From Sphingomonas turrisvirgatae (GTDB lineage: Bacteria > Pseudomonadota > Alphaproteobacteria > Sphingomonadales > Sphingomonadaceae): a DNA stretch of 64,000 nt. This document shows, one piece after another, positions 24,534 through 34,829 of this stretch. A program made the translations under genes and the position numbers. The stretch covers positions 85,364 to 149,363 of the forward strand of contig NZ_MDDS01000003.1 of NCBI RefSeq assembly GCF_001721295.1, read 5' to 3'. The notes beneath the pieces are model-generated. The model was not told the DNA's origin. It did no database searches and saw only the letters and a program-made list of their open reading frames with translations. Position 1 is the stretch's first letter; every line of letters starts with the position of its first letter.

Positions 24534-27019
24534 CAGGCGAGCACCAGCCCTGCGGCGCGCAACGGCTCTGCGCCCTGCAGGAAATAGCGCCGCGCAATCG
24601 CATCCGACAGGCTGGAAAGGCGATTGGCAATATCGGCAAGCTTCAGTTCGTCCAGGCTGGCTGCCTGCGTGGTCGCGATGATCGCTGCGAGCGCCGCGGC
24701 CTGCGCCTGCTGATCCTCGGCCAGGCCATCGTCCGACAGCACCGGCAGCTTGGCCAGGTGATCGGCGATTGCCGCCACCTGGAATGCGATCGCGCGTGGG
24801 TTGCCGGGATCGAGCGCAACCAGATCGAGCACCGGCACGCGCGCGATCCCCGTCAGGTAACGCTGGCGATAGCTGATCTGACTGTCCGCCAGATCGAGCA
24901 GGGTGGAAAGGTCATCGCTTGTCGCCTGCACATGACCAAAGCCTCGGATGGCGCGGATCGCGGCCATGGCACGTTCCACGCGCCGGCCAAGGTCGTGGAA
25001 ACGCCAAGCATCGGTGCGCCCCAGATGCTCGGCACCCAGTCCTGCCAGCGCATAATAGCGCCGCTGCAACGTGCCGGCGCGGTCGAGCGCGCCGCCTTTG
25101 CTTGGGAACGGCGCGTCGAGCAGCTTGATCATGTCCGCGGACAGCCGGTCGCGGCTTACCGCACCGATGCCGCGCGCCTGACGGTTGACCGTGCGCACGC
25201 TGTTCCAGCCGTCCGTTCCGTCCATCGCCGCGGCCGCAAAGCGCGTGAGGTCACCGCGCTTGAGGCTTGCCGGCAATGCCGCGGCACCCGCCTGGCCGAG
25301 CGTGTCCACCAGCCGCTGCACCGTTTCGGCTGACAGCGCTGCGCCGGTGTCGGCGCTAATCGAATGACCGAGTAGCGATCGCACCAGCCCCAGCAGCGCT
25401 TCGCCGCGCTCCAGATACCGTCCCAGCCAGAACAGATTGTCGGCTACCCGGCTGGGCAGTGTGCCGGGGTTGCGGCGCAATTGCGTGGTGTCGTCGCTCG
25501 CCAGCAGCGTCACCGGCGCGACGGATTGCGGCCCATAGATCACCACGTCCGCCGACCAGCTTCCCTCACCCATCACCGCCGCGCGCTCGTCGGGATGCTC
25601 GCCGATCTTGGCAAAGCCGCCCGGCAACACGTGCCATTCGCCTTGTGGGCCGCGCGCCGCGAAGACGCGCAGGGTAAAGGGGCGTCCGGCAAGGCCGCTT
25701 TCAGTGATGACCGGCATGGTCGACAGCCGCACCACTTCCCGCCCGACATAATCTTGCGGCCGTCGCGCAAAGTCGGCGACCAGCGCGGCGCGCTGATCGG
25801 GCGGCATGTTCGATCCCAGCACCGCTGCGCCATCGCCCAAAACGTTGGTGCCGACCCCGAACGCCGGGGCGATCAGCATGTTGTCGAGATCGGCGGCGAC
25901 CTCCGCCGCCTCGCGAGGCTGCCCGCACCACCAGGTCGAGACGCTGGCGAGGCGCAGCTGCTCGCCGGTCAGGCGCGTGCACAGGCGAGGCAGGAAGGCG
26001 GCGAATGCCGGCGCTTCCAGCAAGCCGGCGCCCGGCGAGTTGGCGATTACCACCTCGCCGGCCGCCATCGCGTCGATCAGCCCCGCGACACCGATCTGCG
26101 AGTGCGAATCGAACGCCAGCGGATCGACCATGCGCGGGTCCACGCGATGCCACAGCGCGTCCACGCGCTTCAGGCCCGCAATGGTGCGCAGATAGACGCG
26201 GTCTTCCAGCACGGCGAGATCGCCGCCCTCGACCAGCAGCAGGCCAAGATAGCGGGCGAGATGCGCCTGCTCGGCATAGCTGGGGTTGAATTTGCCCGGA
26301 GTCAGCAACCCGATGCGTGGATCGCTGCGCCGGCACCGCGCCGCCAGGCCTTCGCGAAACGCGGCAAAAAACGGGGCGTGGCGCTCGATGTTCAGCCGCG
26401 ATTGCAGCCCGCCCACCATCCGCGCCATCGCCAGCCGGTTCTCCAGCGCATAACCCGCCCCGACCGGCGCGCGCAACTGATCGGCCAGCACGCGCCATTC
26501 GCCGGTTGGCCCCCGGCACAGATCGACCGCCACGAAATTGAGGTGGAACCCGCCCGGCGGGGTCAGCGCCATCATCGGCCGCAGGAAGAACGGGCTTCCG
26601 GTCAACAGCGCGGCCGGAATATAGCCGCCGCTCACCAGTCGCTGCTCGCCATAGCAATCGGCGATCACTGCCTCGAGCAACTCGGCACGCTGCGCGACGC
26701 CGGCGGCGATCCCGTCCCATTCGCCCTTCGCAATCAACAGCGGAACGGGCGACAAGGGCCATGGCCGCTCCTCCCCCTCGCCCGCGATGCGAAAGCCGGT
26801 GCCGATATCCTCGGCATGGCGCTGCGCCCGCTCACGCGCATGGCCCAGATCGTCGCCCGACCGCCCGGCCAGTTCCTCCAGCGCGGCAGTCCAGGCCGGA
26901 TCGTCGAGTCCCGCAGCGTACAGCACGTCGGTCGCCGGAGTCGCGGCGCGATAGTCCGCCATCCAGCGGGCAGCGATTGTTGCCGCATCGAACAAGGATG
27001 TCTCCGCCGCGCTCGCCAC
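24533..27019 (-). CDS. Circularly permuted ATP-grasp fused to alpha-E domain
   Basis: An 828-residue fusion. Residues 1-480 are a circularly permuted ATP-grasp ligase domain, with blocks such as RPMMALTPPGGFHLNFVAVD, GLLTPGKFNPSYAEQAHLAR and VIANSPGAGLLEAPAF. Residues 510-828 are an alpha-E (DUF403) helical domain starting at SRVADNLFWLGRYLERGEAL. In many bacteria these are two genes; here they are one. The gene directly precedes the transglutaminase gene, pointing to an ATP-dependent amide-ligase plus peptidase-like pair acting on an unknown peptide. Confidence 0.9.
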   Translation of the reverse strand: MASAAETSLFDAATIAARWMADYRAATPATDVLYAAGLDDPAWTAALEELAGRSGDDLGHARERAQRHAEDIGTGFRIAGEGEERPWPLSPVPLLIAKGEWDGIAAGVAQRAELLEAVIADCYGEQRLVSGGYIPAALLTGSPFFLRPMMALTPPGGFHLNFVAVDLCRGPTGEWRVLADQLRAPVGAGYALENRLAMARMVGGLQSRLNIERHAPFFAAFREGLAARCRRSDPRIGLLTPGKFNPSYAEQAHLARYLGLLLVEGGDLAVLEDRVYLRTIAGLKRVDALWHRVDPRMVDPLAFDSHSQIGVAGLIDAMAAGEVVIANSPGAGLLEAPAFAAFLPRLCTRLTGEQLRLASVSTWWCGQPREAAEVAADLDNMLIAPAFGVGTNVLGDGAAVLGSNMPPDQRAALVADFARRPQDYVGREVVRLSTMPVITESGLAGRPFTLRVFAARGPQGEWHVLPGGFAKIGEHPDERAAVMGEGSWSADVVIYGPQSVAPVTLLASDDTTQLRRNPGTLPSRVADNLFWLGRYLERGEALLGLVRSLLGHSISADTGAALSAETVQRLVDTLGQAGAAALPASLKRGDLTRFAAAAMDGTDGWNSVRTVNRQARGIGAVSRDRLSADMIKLLDAPFPSKGGALDRAGTLQRRYYALAGLGAEHLGRTDAWRFHDLGRRVERAMAAIRAIRGFGHVQATSDDLSTLLDLADSQISYRQRYLTGIARVPVLDLVALDPGNPRAIAFQVAAIADHLAKLPVLSDDGLAEDQQAQAAALAAIIATTQAASLDELKLADIANRLSSLSDAIARRYFLQGAEPLRAAGLVLA

Positions 27020-27097
27020 TGGTCGCCCCTTTCGCGGTGCCTTGTGCGGCTTAACATGCGGCGGTGCAATAAAGTTCGGGTTGGGAGGGTGACCCGA

Positions 27098-29533
27098 CTA
27101 AACCTCTGGCAACACCTGCTCGGCAACGCCCCAGCCCTTGAGCGCGCGCGAGTTCGCTCGTTCGATCAGCGCCGTCGCATCGCGCACGCTCCACTTCTGC
27201 GGCGTGTCGATGTCGCGCAATTCGGTCCAGCCGACCGGTACCGCCACCGGCGCGCCGGCGCGCGCGCGCGCGACATAAGGCAGCACCGCCGTCGCCCCGC
27301 GCTGGTTGCGCAGATAATCGATGAAGATCCGCCCCTTGCGTTCGATCTTCTTCAAGTTCGCGGTGAAGCGATCCGGCTCGGCCTGTGCCAGCGCGCGGGC
27401 GAAGCGTTCGGCGAACGACTTGACGGCTGGCCACTCGGCCTGCGGAACCAGCGGCACCACCACATGCACGCCCTTGCCACCTGACAGCATCGGATAGCTG
27501 GTCAGCCCCAGGTCGGCCAGGTGCCGCTTCAAGTCCGCCGCCGCCGACTTCACCTTCTCCCAGTCCAGTCCTTCGTCGGGATCGAGATCGAAAACCACGC
27601 GATCTGCTTTCTCGACATCGCTGACCAGACTACCCCAGCCGTGAAACTCGATCGTTCCCATCTGCACGCAGGTCAGCACGCCGTCGATATCATCGACCCA
27701 CAGATAGGGTTCGAGATGCCCGTCCTTCTCGCGGATATCGACATGTTTGACGTGCTCGCCGAAGCTGCCCGCATCATGCTTTTGAAAGAAGCACTGCTTG
27801 GCCCGCCCCTGCGGACATCGCACAAGGCTGATCGGCCGGTTGGTGACCCACGGCAGCAGGATCGGCGCGACTGCCTGATAATAGTCGGCAAGATCGCCCT
27901 TCGTGACGTTGGAGTCGGGGAAGATCACGCGGTCGCGGTTGCTGATCTTCACGTCGCTCGGCTCGACTTCGGGGGCGGCGACCGCCTTCTCGACCACCAC
28001 GTCTTCCGCCGGCTTGTCCTCGCGCAGGCCTAGGAAGCTCGCATGCCGCACGACATTGTCCGCGGTGAACTCGGCGAAGGCCACTTCGGCGACCAGCTTC
28101 GGCGTCACCCAATGCGCGCCGCGCTTCGCCTCGCGCGGCACTTCGACCGCCGGGGACTTGCGCGCGAGCTTGTCGAGCTTTACCCGTAACGCGTGTCCCG
28201 TGGCCATGTCGAACCCGGTGCCGACCTTGCCCGCGTACCGCAGCGCGCCGCCTTCGTTCAGGCCCAGCAGCAGCGCGCGAAAGCCCCGCCCCTTCGCGCT
28301 GCTCTCGGTCCAGCCCAGGATCACGAACTCCTGCCGGCGCGTGCATTTGACCTTAAGCCAGCTCTTGGTCCGCGTGCCGCGATATGGCGCGTCGGCGCGC
28401 TTAGACACGATCCCCTCATGCCCTTGCGCGCACATCGCCTCAAACAGCTTCTCGCCCGCGCCCAGCACATGCTCGGAGAACTGCAGGCGCGGATCGGCGC
28501 CAGCGAGCACGGCGCGCAGCCGTTCCTTCCGCTCGATCTGCGGCAGCTTGCCAATGTCCTCGCCATCCTGCTCGATCAGGTCGAAGCCGAAAAAGGTCAA
28601 CTCGCCCGATCGATTGGAGAGCGTTTCCTGCAGCGTCGAAAAGTCGGGCTTGCCGTCCTTGAACGCCACCACCTCGCCATCGATCAGCGCCGACCCGACC
28701 GACAGCCCCGCCGCCGCCTGCGCAATGCTGGCGAACTTGTCGGTCCAGTCGAGCCCTGATCGCGTGAACAGCTTCGGCCCGCCCCTCCCCACCGCCAACA
28801 GCGCGCGGTAGCCATCATATTTCATCTCGTGCAGCCAGCCATTCCCGGCCGGCACGGAATCGACCAGGGTCGCCAATTGCGGCTCGCGGAACCCCGGCAC
28901 GGGACCGGCCTTGGGCCTGGGCGAGGTCTTGCGTTTCACGGCCGGCTTGCCCGGCTTCACCCCCTTGGCGATCTCCTCCATCGTCCGCCCGGTCTTGACG
29001 CTGGTCAGACCCGTCTCGACCAATTCGTCGGTCGCCCCCGCAAACCGGTCTTCGATCTTGCGCAGCAGCCAGTTCTCGCGCTTCTCCTTCCCGCGCGGCT
29101 TCAGACGGATCAGCAGCCACTCGCCTTTCATCCGCTCGCCGGCCAGCGTGAAGTGCAGATGCCCCTTCTCCAGGTCCTTCGCGCTCTTGCCGGGGATCGG
29201 CGCCCATTCGCCTTCGTCCCACAGCATCACCGTGCCGCCGCCATATTCGCCCTGCGGGATCGTTCCCTCGAACGTCGCATAGGACATGGGGTGATCCTCG
29301 GTCCGCACCGCGAGCCGCTTTTCGGCGGGGTCCAGGCTCGGCCCGCGCGTCACCGCCCAGCTTTTCAGCACGCCGTCCACTTCGATCCGGAAATCCCAAT
29401 GAAGCCGCGTCGCGTCGTGCTTCTGCACGATGAACTTGCGGCCCTGGCCTTTGGCGATCTCGCCTGCCGGCTCGGCGGTCTTGGCGAAGTCGCGCTTGGC
29501 GTTGTATTCGGCGAGCGGGTCGGTGCGGGCCAT
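27098..29533 (-). CDS. ligD: ATP-dependent DNA ligase/polymerase LigD
   Basis: An 811-residue bacterial end-joining enzyme with all three domains. These are an N-terminal 3'-phosphoesterase (KHDATRLHWDFRIEVDG, FEGTIPQGEYGGGTVMLWD), a central ATP ligase with the adenylated Lys in EMKYDGYRALLAV (about residue 240), and a C-terminal primase-like polymerase (VTNRPISLVRCPQGRAKQCF, VFDLDPDEGLDW). The start MARTDPLAEYN at 29533 lies four bases past the ku stop. With Ku it repairs double-strand breaks without a template, chiefly in non-growing cells. Confidence 0.95.
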   Translation of the reverse strand: MARTDPLAEYNAKRDFAKTAEPAGEIAKGQGRKFIVQKHDATRLHWDFRIEVDGVLKSWAVTRGPSLDPAEKRLAVRTEDHPMSYATFEGTIPQGEYGGGTVMLWDEGEWAPIPGKSAKDLEKGHLHFTLAGERMKGEWLLIRLKPRGKEKRENWLLRKIEDRFAGATDELVETGLTSVKTGRTMEEIAKGVKPGKPAVKRKTSPRPKAGPVPGFREPQLATLVDSVPAGNGWLHEMKYDGYRALLAVGRGGPKLFTRSGLDWTDKFASIAQAAAGLSVGSALIDGEVVAFKDGKPDFSTLQETLSNRSGELTFFGFDLIEQDGEDIGKLPQIERKERLRAVLAGADPRLQFSEHVLGAGEKLFEAMCAQGHEGIVSKRADAPYRGTRTKSWLKVKCTRRQEFVILGWTESSAKGRGFRALLLGLNEGGALRYAGKVGTGFDMATGHALRVKLDKLARKSPAVEVPREAKRGAHWVTPKLVAEVAFAEFTADNVVRHASFLGLREDKPAEDVVVEKAVAAPEVEPSDVKISNRDRVIFPDSNVTKGDLADYYQAVAPILLPWVTNRPISLVRCPQGRAKQCFFQKHDAGSFGEHVKHVDIREKDGHLEPYLWVDDIDGVLTCVQMGTIEFHGWGSLVSDVEKADRVVFDLDPDEGLDWEKVKSAAADLKRHLADLGLTSYPMLSGGKGVHVVVPLVPQAEWPAVKSFAERFARALAQAEPDRFTANLKKIERKGRIFIDYLRNQRGATAVLPYVARARAGAPVAVPVGWTELRDIDTPQKWSVRDATALIERANSRALKGWGVAEQVLPEV

Positions 29534-29537
29534 CGTC

Positions 29538-30437
29538 TCAGGCCCGCTTCTTGGCGGGCGCCTTTGCCGCTGGCTTGGCCGCGGCCTTCTTGGTCGGCGC
29601 CTTTTTCGCAGCAGCCGGCTTCTTCGCGGGCGAGGCGGTCCCGCCACCCGGCTTTTCCAGAGACTTCTTGAGCGCCGCCATCAAGTCCACGACGTTCGAC
29701 CCGCGCGGATCGCCGCCATCCTTTTCCTCGATGATCTTGCGGTTCGACTTCTGCTTCTTCTTGCGCTCGATCAGCCCTTTCAGCGCGTCGACATAGCGGT
29801 CGTGGAACGCCTGCGGGTCGAACTTGCCCGACTTCTTCTCGATCAGCGATTCCGCCAGGCCGAGCAACTCGGCATCCGGCTCCATGTCCGGAATGTCGCG
29901 AAAATAGCCCTGCGCCTTGTTCACCTCGTCGGCATAGCGCAGCGTTTCCAGCACCATGCCGCGCCCGCACGGTTTCAGACTGACGACATATTCGCGACCG
30001 CGCATCGCCAGCTGCCCCAGCCCCACTTTGCGAGAGCGCCGCAGCGCCTCACGCAGCACGACGAACGCTTCTTCGGCCAGATCATCGGCCGGCACCACGA
30101 AATAAGGCTTCTCATAGTAGAGAACGTCGATCTCGTGCGCGTCGACGAACTGGGTCAGCTCCAGCGTCTTCTTGGACTCCAGCTTCACCGCATCGATCTC
30201 GTCCTGCTCCAGCAGGACATAATGACCCTTCTCATATTCGAAACCCTTGACGATCTCGTCGAGATCGACCGGTCCCACGCCGGGCACGACCTTCTCGTAT
30301 TTGATGCGCTGACCCGACGGCTCATGCACCTGGTGGAACGCGATCTGCGCGCCAGATTTGGTGGCGGAATAGATTTCCACAGGGATCGAAACCAGCGCGA
30401 GGCGGATCTGTCCCTGCCAGTAAGCGCGCGCGGCCAT
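29538..30437 (-). CDS. ku: Ku-family end-binding protein
   Basis: A 299-residue homodimeric protein that encircles broken DNA ends and recruits LigD. The Ku core (residues 1-255) includes YWQGQIRLALVSIPVEIYSA, HQVHEPSGQRIKYEKVVPG and GFEYEKGHYVLLEQDEIDAV. The C-terminus is a Lys/Ala/Pro-rich tail (about 262-299), longer than minimal bacterial Ku and suited to DNA contact. It is the first gene of a ku-ligD pair and is divergent from pdxH. Confidence 0.95.
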   Translation of the reverse strand: MAARAYWQGQIRLALVSIPVEIYSATKSGAQIAFHQVHEPSGQRIKYEKVVPGVGPVDLDEIVKGFEYEKGHYVLLEQDEIDAVKLESKKTLELTQFVDAHEIDVLYYEKPYFVVPADDLAEEAFVVLREALRRSRKVGLGQLAMRGREYVVSLKPCGRGMVLETLRYADEVNKAQGYFRDIPDMEPDAELLGLAESLIEKKSGKFDPQAFHDRYVDALKGLIERKKKQKSNRKIIEEKDGGDPRGSNVVDLMAALKKSLEKPGGGTASPAKKPAAAKKAPTKKAAAKPAAKAPAKKRA

Positions 30438-30508
30438 CGTCGTGTCTCCTCGTTGCGAGACCGATTCAAAGCTTGGGATGCAGACTCGTTCCGCCTATCT
30501 CTGCGAGC

Positions 30509-31087
30509 ATGACGACCGATCCCTTCGCCCTCTTCGATTCATGGTTCGCCGAGGCTCGCAGCAGCGAGATCAACGACTCCAACGCCATGGCACTGGCCAC
30601 GGTCGACGCCTCGGGCCAACCATCGGTGCGCATGGTGCTGCTCAAGGGCCACGGTCCCGATGGCTTCGTCTTCTACACCAATCATGAAGGGCGAAAGGCT
30701 GCCGACCTGGCTGCCGTGCCCAAGGCCGCGCTGCTGTTCCACTGGAAGTCGCTGCGCCGCCAGATCCGCGTCGAGGGCACGGTAACTCACACCACCGCGG
30801 CCGAGTCCGATGCCTATTTCGCCACGCGCAGCCGGGATTCGCAGCTCGGCGCCTGGGCCAGCGATCAATCACGCCCGCTGGCTGACCGTGCAACATTCGA
30901 AGCGCGCTACGAGGAAATGCAGGCGCGGTTCGCGGGCGGCGACGTGCCCCGCCCGCCGCATTGGGGCGGCTATCGCGTGACGCCGCATGCAATCGAATTC
31001 TGGCAGGATCGCGCTCACCGCCTGCACGAGCGCCGCGTATTCACGCGAACGGCCGACGGCTGGCGGGAAGGCCTGCTCTACCCATGA
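30509..31087 (+). CDS. pdxH: Pyridoxamine 5'-phosphate oxidase
   Basis: A 192-residue FMN enzyme that makes pyridoxal 5'-phosphate from PNP or PMP. Family blocks are NAMALATVDASGQPSVRMVL, GFVFYTNHEGRKAADLAA, PKAALLFHWKSLRRQIRVEG, SRDSQLGAWASDQS and the C-terminal FWQDRAHRLHERRVF with its substrate-binding Arg and His. The ATG at 30509 (MTTDPFALFDSWF) gives the usual length. The stop overlaps the next start as ATGA. Confidence 0.95.
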   Translation: MTTDPFALFDSWFAEARSSEINDSNAMALATVDASGQPSVRMVLLKGHGPDGFVFYTNHEGRKAADLAAVPKAALLFHWKSLRRQIRVEGTVTHTTAAESDAYFATRSRDSQLGAWASDQSRPLADRATFEARYEEMQARFAGGDVPRPPHWGGYRVTPHAIEFWQDRAHRLHERRVFTRTADGWREGLLYP

Positions 31088-32007
31088 CGGTAACGGCGAC
31101 CCGCGCCGCCATCGCCAGCGTCGTCACTGCGCTCTTCCTTGGTGCGCTAAAAGGGTACGCCGCGTGGAAGACCGGCTCCGTCGCGATGCTCGCCAGCCTT
31201 GCCGACAGCCTGCTCGATCTCGTCGCGAGCCTCGTTACCCTTGCGGGCGTGCGCATCGCCGCGCAGCCGGCTGACGCCGCGCATCGCTTCGGCCATGGCA
31301 AGGCCGAGGCGCTCGCCGCGCTGTTTCAGGTCGCGCTGATCTCGGTTTCCGCCAGCTTCATCGCCGTTCGCGCGGTGCAGCGCTTTCTGTCGGGTGACGT
31401 TTCGGCCAACCCCGAATCCGGCATCGCAGTGTCGGTCATCGCGATCGCCGCGACGCTTGCGCTCACCGCCTATCAACGCCGCGCCATCGCCGCGAGCGGA
31501 TCGATCGCCGTGCGCACCGACCAGCTGCATTACCAATCCGATCTGTTCCTCAACCTCGGCGTCATCGCCGCGCTGGTGATCGACCAATATCTACATTTGA
31601 GGGGCGCCGATCCCGTGTTCGGCATCGCCATTGCGCTATGGCTGCTGTGGGGGGCCTGGCGCGCCGCAAGCGAAGCGATGGGCCAGTTGATGGACCGTGA
31701 ATGGCCCGAGGAAAAGCGCCGCGCGCTCGTCGAATGCGCTGCATCCGACCCGCGCCTGGAAAGCCTGCACGACCTGCGCACGCGCACCAGCGGCGCGCAG
31801 GATTTCGCGCAGTTCCACATCCACCTGCCGGGGCAGATGAGCGTCGCCCAGGCGCATGACGTGACCGAGGAACTGGAGGCCAAGCTGGAGGCCGCCTTTC
31901 CCGGCACCGAAATCCTCATCCATGTCGATCCCGTCGGCCAGGTCGATCAGCCGGGCGATCCGCTGCGCGAGGCGGACGAGATCGGACAATTGAAGGACGC
32001 GACATGA
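31084..32007 (+). CDS. CDF-family cation transporter, FieF-like
   Basis: A 307-residue cation diffusion facilitator of the FieF/YiiP type. Transport-site residues are present as LADSLLDLVAS in the second membrane segment (Asp-x3-Asp) and HYQSDLFLNLGV in the fifth (His-x3-Asp). The cytoplasmic domain has DLRTRTSGAQDFAQFHIHLP. It is a core-genome copy with no His-rich loop, unlike the two exporters in the metal island. It is translationally coupled to pdxH and to the phzF-like gene, both by ATGA overlaps. Confidence 0.92.
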   Translation: MTVTATRAAIASVVTALFLGALKGYAAWKTGSVAMLASLADSLLDLVASLVTLAGVRIAAQPADAAHRFGHGKAEALAALFQVALISVSASFIAVRAVQRFLSGDVSANPESGIAVSVIAIAATLALTAYQRRAIAASGSIAVRTDQLHYQSDLFLNLGVIAALVIDQYLHLRGADPVFGIAIALWLLWGAWRAASEAMGQLMDREWPEEKRRALVECAASDPRLESLHDLRTRTSGAQDFAQFHIHLPGQMSVAQAHDVTEELEAKLEAAFPGTEILIHVDPVGQVDQPGDPLREADEIGQLKDAT

Positions 32008-32795
32008 AGCTGCCCTTTGCCCAGATCGACGCCTTTGCCGACCGTCCGTTCACCGGCAATCCCGCCGCGGTGATCCCGCTCGACGCGTGGCTGGACGATG
32101 CCGTGCTGCAAGCCATCGCCGAGGAAAACAACCTTTCCGAAACGGCGTTCATCGTGCGCGATGCCAGCGCTGCGGCGGATTACGAACTGCGCTGGTTCAC
32201 GCCTGCCGTCGAAGTGGCGCTATGCGGCCATGCGACGCTTGCCAGCGGCCATCATGTGCTGAGCGCCGATCCGGCGCTGAACCGAGTCAGCTTCCGCACG
32301 CGATCGGCCGGCATCCTTTTGGTCGAGCGTGAGAGCGATGGCTATGCCATGGCCCTCCCCGCCTATCCACCTGCGCCCGCCACGATCCCGGGCTTGCTCG
32401 AAGCGCTCGGGGTCTCGGGCGGCGAGACGCTGCATCACCCCAATGGGTATGATCTGACCGTTCTCGACAGCGCGGCGGCGGTGCTGGGGCTTCGGCCCGA
32501 TTTCCGCGCCCTGGCCGCGCTCGGCAACACGCTCAACATCGTCACCGCGCCCGGTACGCAAACCGACGTGGTAAGCCGCGTCTTCGCGCCCGCAGCCGGC
32601 ATCGACGAAGACCCGGTGACCGGCTCGGCGCACAGCGTCCTCACGCCCTATTGGACCGCGCGTCTTGGTCGCGAGCGCTTCACTGCGTTTCAGGCGAGCC
32701 GTCGGGGCGGCAAGGTCGATTGCGAACTGGCGCAGGACAGGGTGATCCTGCGCGGACGCTGCGTCACGGTGATCGAGGGGACATTCCTGCTCTAG
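32004..32795 (+). CDS. PhzF-family isomerase
   Basis: A 263-residue protein with the duplicated PhzF/diaminopimelate-epimerase fold. It has FAQIDAFADRPFTGNPAAV at the N-terminus, the catalytic Glu in EENNLSETAFIV (about residue 45), LCGHATLASGHHVL, and DPVTGSAHSVLTPYW in the second half. The substrate is unknown in most such proteins. It is the third gene of a coupled pdxH-CDF-phzF operon and ends four bases into a convergent Crp/Fnr-type gene. Confidence 0.92.
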   Translation: MKLPFAQIDAFADRPFTGNPAAVIPLDAWLDDAVLQAIAEENNLSETAFIVRDASAAADYELRWFTPAVEVALCGHATLASGHHVLSADPALNRVSFRTRSAGILLVERESDGYAMALPAYPPAPATIPGLLEALGVSGGETLHHPNGYDLTVLDSAAAVLGLRPDFRALAALGNTLNIVTAPGTQTDVVSRVFAPAAGIDEDPVTGSAHSVLTPYWTARLGRERFTAFQASRRGGKVDCELAQDRVILRGRCVTVIEGTFLL

Positions 32796-33523
32796 TCGAG
32801 TCCGATCCATGCCGTATCGGCCGCCGTCTTTCGCGGGGGCAGGGCGGCGATGGCGTTCAGCCCCGCCATGTCGGCCAGTCGCACGGTCATCCCGTTGCGT
32901 TCGATCAGCCCGCGCCGTTCCATCTCGCGCACCATGCGATTGACGTGCACCGCCGTGAGCCCCAGCATGTCGCCCAGCTGTTCCTGCGTGATCCGCAGCT
33001 CGAACCGTCCCTCTTGCGCCTGCCCCACCCGCTCGAGCCGCAGGTTGAGATCAAGCAGGAACGAGGCGAGCCGCGCGATCGCCGTCGAGCGGCCAACCGT
33101 CGCCAGCCGATCCATCAGGGCGATGCGTTCCTTCTGCGACGTCAGCATCGTGAACGCCATCAGCCGCGGCGAACTGGCCATCAATTGCCCCAGCGTCTCC
33201 AGCGGCACCTTACGCACCGTCACCGGGGTCAGCGCGGTGAGCGTATCGACCGCCCGCTCGACCGCCATGCTGCTGGTTCCGAGCCAGTCGCCGGGCAGGT
33301 GCAGCTTCAGGATCTGCCGCTCGCCGTTGCGCAACAGCATCGACGATAGGACCCATCCGTCGACCAGCAGATACATCGACCGGTCCGTGCTGGATTCGGC
33401 GCGCAGAACGGCATTGCGCGGCAGCTCGATCGGCCCGCTACCCAGACTGCGCATTCGCTGGAAGTCATCGTCGGCAAGGCAGGCAAAGTCGCTCAGCCGG
33501 TGGTCGGGATAATTTTTTTGCAC
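32792..33523 (-). CDS. Crp/Fnr-family transcriptional regulator
   Basis: A 243-residue regulator with an N-terminal cyclic-nucleotide-binding-like domain (about 25-140) and a C-terminal winged HTH whose recognition region reads ITQEQLGDMLGLTAVHVNRM. No Cys cluster for an Fnr iron-sulphur site is seen, so it is not an oxygen-sensing Fnr. A GTG at 33523 is chosen because AGGGG lies five bases upstream; an ATG at 33574 has no ribosome site. It overlaps the phzF-like gene tail-to-tail by four bases. Confidence 0.88.
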   Translation of the reverse strand: MQKNYPDHRLSDFACLADDDFQRMRSLGSGPIELPRNAVLRAESSTDRSMYLLVDGWVLSSMLLRNGERQILKLHLPGDWLGTSSMAVERAVDTLTALTPVTVRKVPLETLGQLMASSPRLMAFTMLTSQKERIALMDRLATVGRSTAIARLASFLLDLNLRLERVGQAQEGRFELRITQEQLGDMLGLTAVHVNRMVREMERRGLIERNGMTVRLADMAGLNAIAALPPRKTAADTAWIGLD

Positions 33524-33601
33524 GGCAGCCCCTGGAAAGAAGGAAACCGTAGGGCGCAGCCCGTTGCGCCGCATTGATCTAAGCTATTTTCTAGCTTGTA
33601 A

Positions 33602-34735
33602 TCAGTTTGCGATCAACTCGGCCCGCTCGGTTTCGCGAATCCAGCCACCACCCAGCACGCGTTCGCCGGAATAGAGCACCGCCGCCTGGCCGGGCGCCAC
33701 GCCATATTCCGGCATTTCGAACAGCACCCGGTCGCCCTCGATCCGCGCCGGCACGGGCTTGGCGAGCGAGCGCACCTTGACGCTCATCGGCCCGTCGCTC
33801 GCCGCATCATATCCCGCGCCCAGCCAGTTCAGCCCGTCGATCCGCGCCGCGCGCACCGCCAGCGCCGACTTGGGCCCGACCACCACCTCGCGCCGCGCGG
33901 CGTCGAGGCGGACGACATAAAGCGGCTCGGGCGTGCCGCCGATCTCCAACCCCCGCCGCTGGCCGACGGTGAAGTGGATGAGGCCGCGATGCTCGCCCAG
34001 CTTGCGCCCCGTCTCGTCGACGATGTCGCCCCGCGTATCCGCTTCCGGCCGCAGCTTCTTGACCAGCCCAGCATAGTCGCGGTCGGGCACGAAGCAGATG
34101 TCCTGGCTATCGGGCTTTGCTGCGACGCCAAGGCCGATTTCCGCCGCCAACTCGCGCACTCGTGCCTTCGGCATCCCTCCAAGCGGAAAGCGCAGGTAAT
34201 CGAGCTGCGCCGCGGTCGTCGCGAACAGGAAATAGCTCTGGTCCCGTGCCGGGTCGGCGCCTCTGTGCAGTTCCGGCCCGGCGCGGCCGATAACGCGCTG
34301 CACGTAGTGACCGGTCGCCAGGCAATCCGCGCCCAGGTCGCGCGCGAGTGCGAACAGGTCGGTGAACTTGGGACCCATGTTGCACTTCACGCACGGGATC
34401 GGCGTTCGCCCGGCCAGATATTCGTCGGCGAAGTCGTCGATGACCGTTTCGCGAAAGCTGGACGCGTGATCGAATACATAATGCGCGATGCCCAGCTTGT
34501 CGCACACGGCGCGGGCGTCGCGGATGTCACGCCCGGCGCAGCAACTGCCAGCACGCCCGACCGCCTCGCCATGATCGTAAAGCTGCAGTGTCACGCCGAT
34601 CGTCTCGGCGCCCGTCTGTGCGGCCAGCGCCGCCACGACCGAGCTGTCGACGCCGCCCGACATGGCGACGACGATTCGCCGCGCGTTCAGCGGCTCGGCA
34701 AGCTGGAAATCGCCTGAGGGCATGGCCAGCCACAT
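33602..34735 (-). CDS. mnmA: tRNA-specific 2-thiouridylase
   Basis: A 377-residue enzyme that thiolates uridine 34 of Lys, Glu and Gln tRNAs. The ATP pyrophosphatase loop is [15 protein letters not shown]; the catalytic cysteines lie in [14 protein letters not shown] and [16 protein letters not shown]. The C-terminal barrel domains are complete. Start choice is between ATG at 34735 and 34723, neither with a strong ribosome site. It is divergent from sciP and a small frame. Confidence 0.95.
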   Translation of the reverse strand: MWLAMPSGDFQLAEPLNARRIVVAMSGGVDSSVVAALAAQTGAETIGVTLQLYDHGEAVGRAGSCCAGRDIRDARAVCDKLGIAHYVFDHASSFRETVIDDFADEYLAGRTPIPCVKCNMGPKFTDLFALARDLGADCLATGHYVQRVIGRAGPELHRGADPARDQSYFLFATTAAQLDYLRFPLGGMPKARVRELAAEIGLGVAAKPDSQDICFVPDRDYAGLVKKLRPEADTRGDIVDETGRKLGEHRGLIHFTVGQRRGLEIGGTPEPLYVVRLDAARREVVVGPKSALAVRAARIDGLNWLGAGYDAASDGPMSVKVRSLAKPVPARIEGDRVLFEMPEYGVAPGQAAVLYSGERVLGGGWIRETERAELIAN

Positions 34736-34829
34736 AGTGCCGCGCAGCCGCAGATGCAAAAAGCTCGGGCCATTTACCCCCCTTTCAGCCTTCGCCGCTA
34801 CCCATAGACCTGTGTTCGACTCAAGGTGA

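Noticed and set aside
22584..27484. Two 667-residue plus-strand open frames opposite dnaJ-like, transglutaminase and ATP-grasp genes
   Set aside because: Composition is Arg/His/Gln-rich, there is no ribosome site, and the minus-strand frames carry well-defined families.
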